Shown here: piece after piece, positions 59,574 through 63,615 of the stretch
How the letters are laid out: each line of letters opens with the position of its first letter
How positions within the stretch are numbered: the stretch's first letter is position 1
Assembly (NCBI RefSeq): GCF_027158205.1
Contig: NZ_JAPVLU010000049.1
Location: 1-63,615, forward strand
Source of the DNA: Streptomyces sp. H39-S7
GTDB lineage: Bacteria > Actinomycetota > Actinomycetes > Streptomycetales > Streptomycetaceae
DNA: 63,615 bases
Direction of reading: 5' to 3'
Notes under the pieces: generated by a model
Told to the model about the DNA's origin: nothing
Seen by the model: only the letters and a program-made list of their open reading frames with translations
Databases searched by the model: none
Made by a program: the position numbers and the translations under genes

Positions 59574-60887
59574 GTGAGCAACTCCGGCATATCCCTGGCC
59601 CAGGGGCGGCCCACCGGCCGCCGCACGCCCGAGGACACCCCCGCCCTGCGCCTGATGCGCGCCGCCCTGCACGGCATGTTCTTCGTGCTGCTCGCCGTGG
59701 CCCTCGGTCCCGTGGCGTTCGGCGGCGGACCGGTCGTGCTGCTGGTGCCGGGCCTGGCGCTCGGGCTGGTCTACGGCGCCGGGGTGGTGCGCGAGCGCCG
59801 GAATCCCTCACGGTCCTGGGTGCTGGGCTGGCTCGCGGCCGTGACCGTCCTGTGGATCGGGCTGCTGCTGGCCGACCGGGACTTCAGCTACGTCGTCTTC
59901 CCGCTCTTCTTCCTGTACCTGCACGTGCTGCCGCCGCGCTGGTCGCTGCCGGCCGTAGGCGCCGCGACCGCGCTGATCGTCGTCGTCCAGTCGCAGGGGC
60001 CGGGCGGCCTCACCGCCGCGAAGGTCATCGGGCCGTGCGCGGGCGCGGCCGTCGCCGTGCTGACCGCGTTCGGGTACGCGGCGCTGTACCGCGAGGGCCG
60101 GCAGCGCCAGCGGCTGATCGACGAGCTGACCAGGGCCCGGGACGAGCTGGCGGTGTCGCAGCGCGAGGCGGGCGTGCTCGCGGAGCGGCAGCGGCTGGCC
60201 CGGGAGATCCACGACACGCTGGCACAGGGGCTGTCCAGCATCGTGCTGCTGGCCCGCGCGGCGGACAGCGCGCTGCGGGCCGGCGGCGCGGGCGCGGGGA
60301 CGGCGAGCGAGCGGATCCAGGAGGCCGGGCGCACGGCGTCGGAGAACCTCGCCGAGGCCCGCCGCTTCGTACGCGACCTCACCCCGCCCGCCCTGCAGGA
60401 CGCCGCCCTGCCGGAGGCGCTGCGCCGCATCACGGACGGTTTCGGATCCGGCCCGCAGTCCTCCCCGTACCCCGCCCCGAAGATCGTCTTCCGGCTGGAC
60501 GGCGATCCCTACCCGCTGCCCATCGACGCGGAGATTGCCCTGCTGCGGCTCACCCAGGAGGCGCTGGCCAACGTCGCCCGCCACGCACGGGCCCGCAACG
60601 CCGCGGTGACACTGGCCTTCCTCGACGGCCAGGTCACGCTGGACGTGTACGACGACGGGGTCGGCTTCACCCCGCAGGCCCCCGGCGCCGGGCCCGCGGC
60701 CGGTGAGCGCGTCTCCTTCGGCCTGCACGGGATGCGCGAGCGCATCGCCGGGCTCGGCGGCACCCTGACCGTCGAGTCCGCGCCGGGCGAGGGCACGGCC
60801 GTCGCGGCGGCGCTGCCGGTGGCCGCGGGCGGCACGGCGGTCCCGGAACCGGACGCACAGCCGGCGCTGGTCACGGTGGACCGGTGA
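59574..60887 (+). CDS. sensor histidine kinase (HisKA_3 type)
   Basis: About 437 residues. Four to five predicted membrane helices in the first 170 residues without a large external loop, then a HisKA_3 dimer domain with the phospho-His in 'LAREIHDTLAQGLSSIVLL' (about His213) and an HATPase domain ('LTQEALANVARHARA', 'GVGFTPQ', 'GLHGMRERIAGLGG'). Start uncertain: TTG 59565, GTG 59568 or GTG 59574; I prefer 59574 because a TACCCT box ends eight bases before it. Overlaps the response-regulator start (GTGA). Likely senses cell-envelope stress. Confidence 0.9.
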   Translation: MSNSGISLAQGRPTGRRTPEDTPALRLMRAALHGMFFVLLAVALGPVAFGGGPVVLLVPGLALGLVYGAGVVRERRNPSRSWVLGWLAAVTVLWIGLLLADRDFSYVVFPLFFLYLHVLPPRWSLPAVGAATALIVVVQSQGPGGLTAAKVIGPCAGAAVAVLTAFGYAALYREGRQRQRLIDELTRARDELAVSQREAGVLAERQRLAREIHDTLAQGLSSIVLLARAADSALRAGGAGAGTASERIQEAGRTASENLAEARRFVRDLTPPALQDAALPEALRRITDGFGSGPQSSPYPAPKIVFRLDGDPYPLPIDAEIALLRLTQEALANVARHARARNAAVTLAFLDGQVTLDVYDDGVGFTPQAPGAGPAAGERVSFGLHGMRERIAGLGGTLTVESAPGEGTAVAAALPVAAGGTAVPEPDAQPALVTVDR

Positions 60888-61519
60888 TCCGCATCCTGAT
60901 CGTCGACGATCACCCCGTCGTACGGCGTGGCCTGCGCGCCATGGTCGACGACCTGCCGGAACTGGAGGCGGTCGGCGAGGCCGCCGACGGCGCCGAGGCG
61001 CTGCGGCTGCTGGCCGACGGGGCCGTACCGCACCCCGGCGTGGTCCTGATGGATCTGCAGATGGGCGCGGGCATGCACGGGGTGGAGGCCACCCGCCGGA
61101 TCACCGCGCTGCCGGACCCGCCCGCCGTCCTCATCCTGACCACGTACAGCACCGACGCCGACATCCTGGCGGCCGTCGAGGCGGGCGCCACCGGCTATCT
61201 GCTCAAGGACGCGCCTCCCGAGGAGGTCGCCGCGGCCGTCCGCTGCGCCGCGCGGGGAGAGACCGTCCTGGCGCCGCCGGTCGCCGCCCGGCTGCTGGGA
61301 AGGGTCAGGTCCGGGCGGCCCGCCCTGTCGCCGCGCGAGGGCGAGATCCTGCGGCTGCTCGCCGAGGGGCTGGCCAACAAGCAGATCTCCCGCCGGCTGT
61401 TCATCAGCGAGGCCACGGTCAAGACCCACCTGGTGCACATCTACGACAAGCTCGACGTCGACAGCCGCACGGGCGCCATCGCGGCCGGGCTCAGCAGCGG
61501 CCTGATCAGGGCCTCCTGA
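60884..61519 (+). CDS. LuxR/NarL-type response regulator
   Basis: 211 residues. Receiver domain with Asp8-Asp9, phospho-acceptor Asp57 ('VVLMDLQMG'), the Thr of 'LILTTYS' and Lys of 'YLLKDAPPEE'; C-terminal LuxR helix-turn-helix 'LSPREGEILRLLAEGL' to 'EATVKTHLVHIYDKL'. All phosphorylation residues are intact. GTG 60884 overlaps the kinase stop. Likely regulates the divergent ABC transporter and possibly other genes. Confidence 0.93.
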   Translation: MIRILIVDDHPVVRRGLRAMVDDLPELEAVGEAADGAEALRLLADGAVPHPGVVLMDLQMGAGMHGVEATRRITALPDPPAVLILTTYSTDADILAAVEAGATGYLLKDAPPEEVAAAVRCAARGETVLAPPVAARLLGRVRSGRPALSPREGEILRLLAEGLANKQISRRLFISEATVKTHLVHIYDKLDVDSRTGAIAAGLSSGLIRAS

Positions 61520-61624
61520 CCGGACGCCTGCCCGGTGCCGACGGCGCTGCACCGGGCGTGCGGGGGGAAGTGCGAGAATCGGGACCGCAGGCAAGCCGTT
61601 CGAGACGTCCCGGGAGATCCACGT

Positions 61625-63025
61625 ATGAGCCCCACCATTCCCTCCACGATGGACCGACCGCACTTCATCGGCATCGGCGGAGCCGGAATGTCGGGGATCG
61701 CCAAGATCCTCGCGCAGCGCGGCGCCAAGGTCGCGGGCAGCGACGCGAAGGACTCCGAGACGGCCGAGGCCCTGCGTGCGCTGGGGGTCGCGGTGCGCAT
61801 CGGCCATGACGCCCGGCATCTGGCCGCCGACGCGACCTGCGTGGTCGTCTCCAGCGCCATCCGCGCGGAGAACCCGGAGCTGGCGGCGGCCGCCGAGCGC
61901 GGCGTCCCGGTGGTGCACCGGTCCGACGCGCTGGCCGCGCTGATGGACGGCACCCGCCCGATCGCGGTGGCCGGCACCCACGGCAAGACCACCACCACCT
62001 CGATGCTCGCGGTCAGCCTCACCGCGCTCGGCCTCGACCCCTCGTACGCCATCGGCGGCGACCTGGACGCGCCCGGCTCCAACGCCCACCACGGCGGCGG
62101 CGAGATCTTCGTCGCGGAGGCGGATGAAAGCGACCGCAGCTTCCACAAGTACGCCCCCGAGGTCGCGATCATCCTCAACGTCGAGTTGGACCACCACGCC
62201 AACTACGCGTCGATGGACGAGATCTACGACTCCTTCGAGACGTTCGTCGGCCGGATCCGTCCCGGCGGCACGCTCGTCGTCTCCGCCGACCAGGCGGGCG
62301 CCGTCGAGCTGACCTCGCGGGTCCGCGACATCGGCGGGCTGAACATCGTCACTGTCGGTGAGTCCGAGAGCGCCGACCTGCGCATCACCAAGATCAACCA
62401 GCGGGGTCTGACGAGCGAGGTCACCGTCCTGCTCGACGGGCGGATGCTCACCTTCACCGTCTCCGTGCCCGGCCGGCACTACGCGCACAACGCGGTGGCC
62501 GCGCTCGCCGCCGGCATCGCGCTCGGCACCCCCGCACGCAACCTGGCCTCGGCGCTCGCCAAGTACACCGGCGTCCGGCGCCGCCTGCAGCTCAAGGGCG
62601 AGGCGGCCGGCGTCCAGGTGATCGACTCCTACGCCCACCACCCCACCGAGATGACCGCCGACCTGGAGGCCATCAAGGGGGCTGCCGCCGGGGCAAGGGT
62701 CCTCGTGGTCTTCCAGCCCCACCTGTTCAGCCGCACCCGCGAGCTGGGCGTCGAGATGGGGCAGGCGCTGGCGCTGGCCGACGCCTCCGTGGTGCTGGAC
62801 ATCTACCCGGCCCGCGAGGACCCGATCCCCGGCGTCACCAGCGCCCTGATCATCGACGCGGCGACCGCCGCGGGCGCCGACGTGACGGCCGAGCACGCCA
62901 AGGACGCGATCCCGGACGTGATCGCCGGAATGGCGAAGCCCGGCGACCTTGTTCTCACTATGGGCGCGGGCGACGTGACCGACCTCGGTCCGCTCATCCT
63001 GTCCCGCCTGGAGAGCCAGAACTGA
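61625..63025 (+). CDS. murC: UDP-N-acetylmuramate-L-alanine ligase
   Basis: 466 residues. N-terminal UDP-binding 'FIGIGGAGMSGIAKILAQRG', central ATP loop 'AGTHGKTTTTSMLAVS', 'NVELDHHANY' and the C-terminal 'YAHHPTEMTADLEAI'. It adds L-Ala to UDP-MurNAc in peptidoglycan synthesis in the cytoplasm. It is not in the main mur-fts cluster here, which agrees with a single distant or second murC in Streptomyces; whether another copy exists cannot be seen. ATG 61625 has GGGAGAT upstream. MsrB follows 11 bases later. Confidence 0.94.
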   Translation: MSPTIPSTMDRPHFIGIGGAGMSGIAKILAQRGAKVAGSDAKDSETAEALRALGVAVRIGHDARHLAADATCVVVSSAIRAENPELAAAAERGVPVVHRSDALAALMDGTRPIAVAGTHGKTTTTSMLAVSLTALGLDPSYAIGGDLDAPGSNAHHGGGEIFVAEADESDRSFHKYAPEVAIILNVELDHHANYASMDEIYDSFETFVGRIRPGGTLVVSADQAGAVELTSRVRDIGGLNIVTVGESESADLRITKINQRGLTSEVTVLLDGRMLTFTVSVPGRHYAHNAVAALAAGIALGTPARNLASALAKYTGVRRRLQLKGEAAGVQVIDSYAHHPTEMTADLEAIKGAAAGARVLVVFQPHLFSRTRELGVEMGQALALADASVVLDIYPAREDPIPGVTSALIIDAATAAGADVTAEHAKDAIPDVIAGMAKPGDLVLTMGAGDVTDLGPLILSRLESQN

Positions 63026-63036
63026 GGAGCAACGGC

Positions 63037-63441
63037 ATGCCGTACGAAGTCGAGAAGTCCGACGAGCAGTGGCGCGAGGAGCTGTCCCCGCAGGAGTACG
63101 CGGTCCTGCGCGAGGCCGGCACCGAGCGACCCTTCGTCGGCGAGTACACCGACACCAGGACCACCGGTGTGTACTCCTGCCGCGCCTGCGGCTCCGAGCT
63201 CTTCCGCTCGGACACGAAGTTCGAGTCGCACTGCGGCTGGCCCTCGTTCTACGACCCGGCCGACTCGGCCGCCGTCGAGCTGATCGAGGACCGCAGCATG
63301 GGCGCGGTGCGCACCGAGGTCCGCTGTGCGAAGTGCGGGTCCCACCTCGGCCACGTCTTCGCGGGCGAGGGGTACGGCACACCCACCGACCAGCGCTACT
63401 GCATCAACTCGATCTCGCTGACACTGGCTCCGCAGGAGTGA
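63037..63441 (+). CDS. msrB: peptide-methionine (R)-S-oxide reductase
   Basis: 134 residues. Zinc held by Cys48/51 ('SCRACGSEL') and Cys97/100 ('RCAKCGSHLGHVF'); catalytic Cys122 in 'QRYCINSISL'; Cys66 in 'ESHCGWPSF' can be the recycling Cys. It reduces the R epimer of methionine sulfoxide in proteins. ATG 63037 with GAGGAG before it, 11 bases after murC, so probably co-transcribed with it. Terminator follows. Confidence 0.95.
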   Translation: MPYEVEKSDEQWREELSPQEYAVLREAGTERPFVGEYTDTRTTGVYSCRACGSELFRSDTKFESHCGWPSFYDPADSAAVELIEDRSMGAVRTEVRCAKCGSHLGHVFAGEGYGTPTDQRYCINSISLTLAPQE

Positions 63442-63467
63442 CGCACCGGGAGTGATCCCGTAGCCAC

Positions 63468-63496
63468 GGGCCGCGCATCCAGGGGGTGCGCGGCCC
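63468..63496 (+). terminator. terminator after msrB
   Basis: GGGCCGCGCA (63468-63477) pairs perfectly with TGCGCGGCCC (63487-63496), nine-base loop. Confidence 0.8.
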
Positions 63497-63592
63497 GGTC
63501 CGCACGCGGCGCGAGCAGGCATTCAGGCACCTCACATCACGGCGCCTCGCAATGGTCACGTCAAGTCCAACCGGCGCGGCGATGAAGTACCC

Positions 63593-63615
63593 ATGACGAT
63601 CCTGGAGTCCTTCGC
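63593..63615 (+). CDS. possible start of a further gene, cut by the window end
   Basis: ATG at 63593 opens a frame reading 'MTILESF' to the end of the window. There is no convincing ribosome site or -10 box at the usual distance, and seven codons are too few to judge. Confidence 0.25.

Overview
The window is a stretch of a Streptomyces-type chromosome. The evidence is the very high G+C content, the many GTG starts, long meaningless open frames opposite real genes, and family markers such as the SAV2148-type HEPN protein, a DUF2637 protein, a PucR regulator, F420-linked PPOX enzyme and ABC sugar importers lacking their own ATPase. I see no rRNA, tRNA, CRISPR array, insertion sequence, prophage or replication origin; it is ordinary chromosomal DNA with many short operons and much divergent and convergent packing.

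Layout. 1-4.9 kb: the end of a PucR-type regulator, a TPR-like protein, a GntR/FCD repressor, an FhuF-like iron-sulfur protein behind iron boxes, a DUF2637 membrane protein and an anti-sigma-type ATP-binding protein. 5-10.8 kb: a PoxB-like ThDP enzyme, a degenerate PP2C protein, a LuxR-type regulator, a DUF456 protein and a PPOX enzyme. 10.8-14.2 kb: an Ogt/Ada-AlkA alkylation-repair pair, a LacI regulator with its operator and a 42-residue membrane peptide. 14.2-21.5 kb: RsgA with a leader ORF, VOC protein, AraC regulator, YihY/BrkB protein, AidB-like flavoprotein, PfkB kinase, GNAT enzyme.

21.5-31.25 kb is the main coherent system: an assimilatory sulfur operon. It starts with an operator-like repeat, a Cys-containing leader peptide and an attenuator-like hairpin, then runs sirA - zinc-ribbon ORF - cysH - cysC - cysD - cysN - small ORF - sulfonate ABC transporter (binding protein, ATPase, permease) - sirohydrochlorin chelatase. 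It covers sulfate activation, APS reduction, sulfite reduction, siroheme synthesis and sulfonate uptake.

31.6-42.4 kb: MMPL transporter, CGNR regulator divergent from an MFS exporter, a sugar ABC importer without ATPase, an APH-like kinase, a DEDDh exonuclease, and the HEPN protein. 42.7-54 kb: the glycogen-to-trehalose route GlgX, TreY and TreZ, with TreZ separated from the others by an SDR, XRE regulator, LtrA-like protein and two GNATs. 54-63.6 kb: PPK2, ZapE-like ATPase, RibD-C reductase, a USP-like protein, a MacB-type ABC pair divergent from a two-component system, then MurC and MsrB.

Points most worth a second look: (i) the sulfur-operon attenuator, whose hairpin begins directly after a leader Cys codon; (ii) an rsgA leader ORF plus a hairpin that buries the rsgA Shine-Dalgarno; (iii) a PP2C protein lacking two metal-binding Asp positions; (iv) an Ada-AlkA fusion whose glycosylase domain seems to lack the catalytic-Asp segment; (v) a set of genes with a -10 box 6-8 nt from the start codon, i.e. 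probable leaderless transcripts; (vi) several unassigned palindromes, including two of the form GTCCCC-N2-GGGGAC. All family assignments were made by reading the protein sequences; no database search was run.
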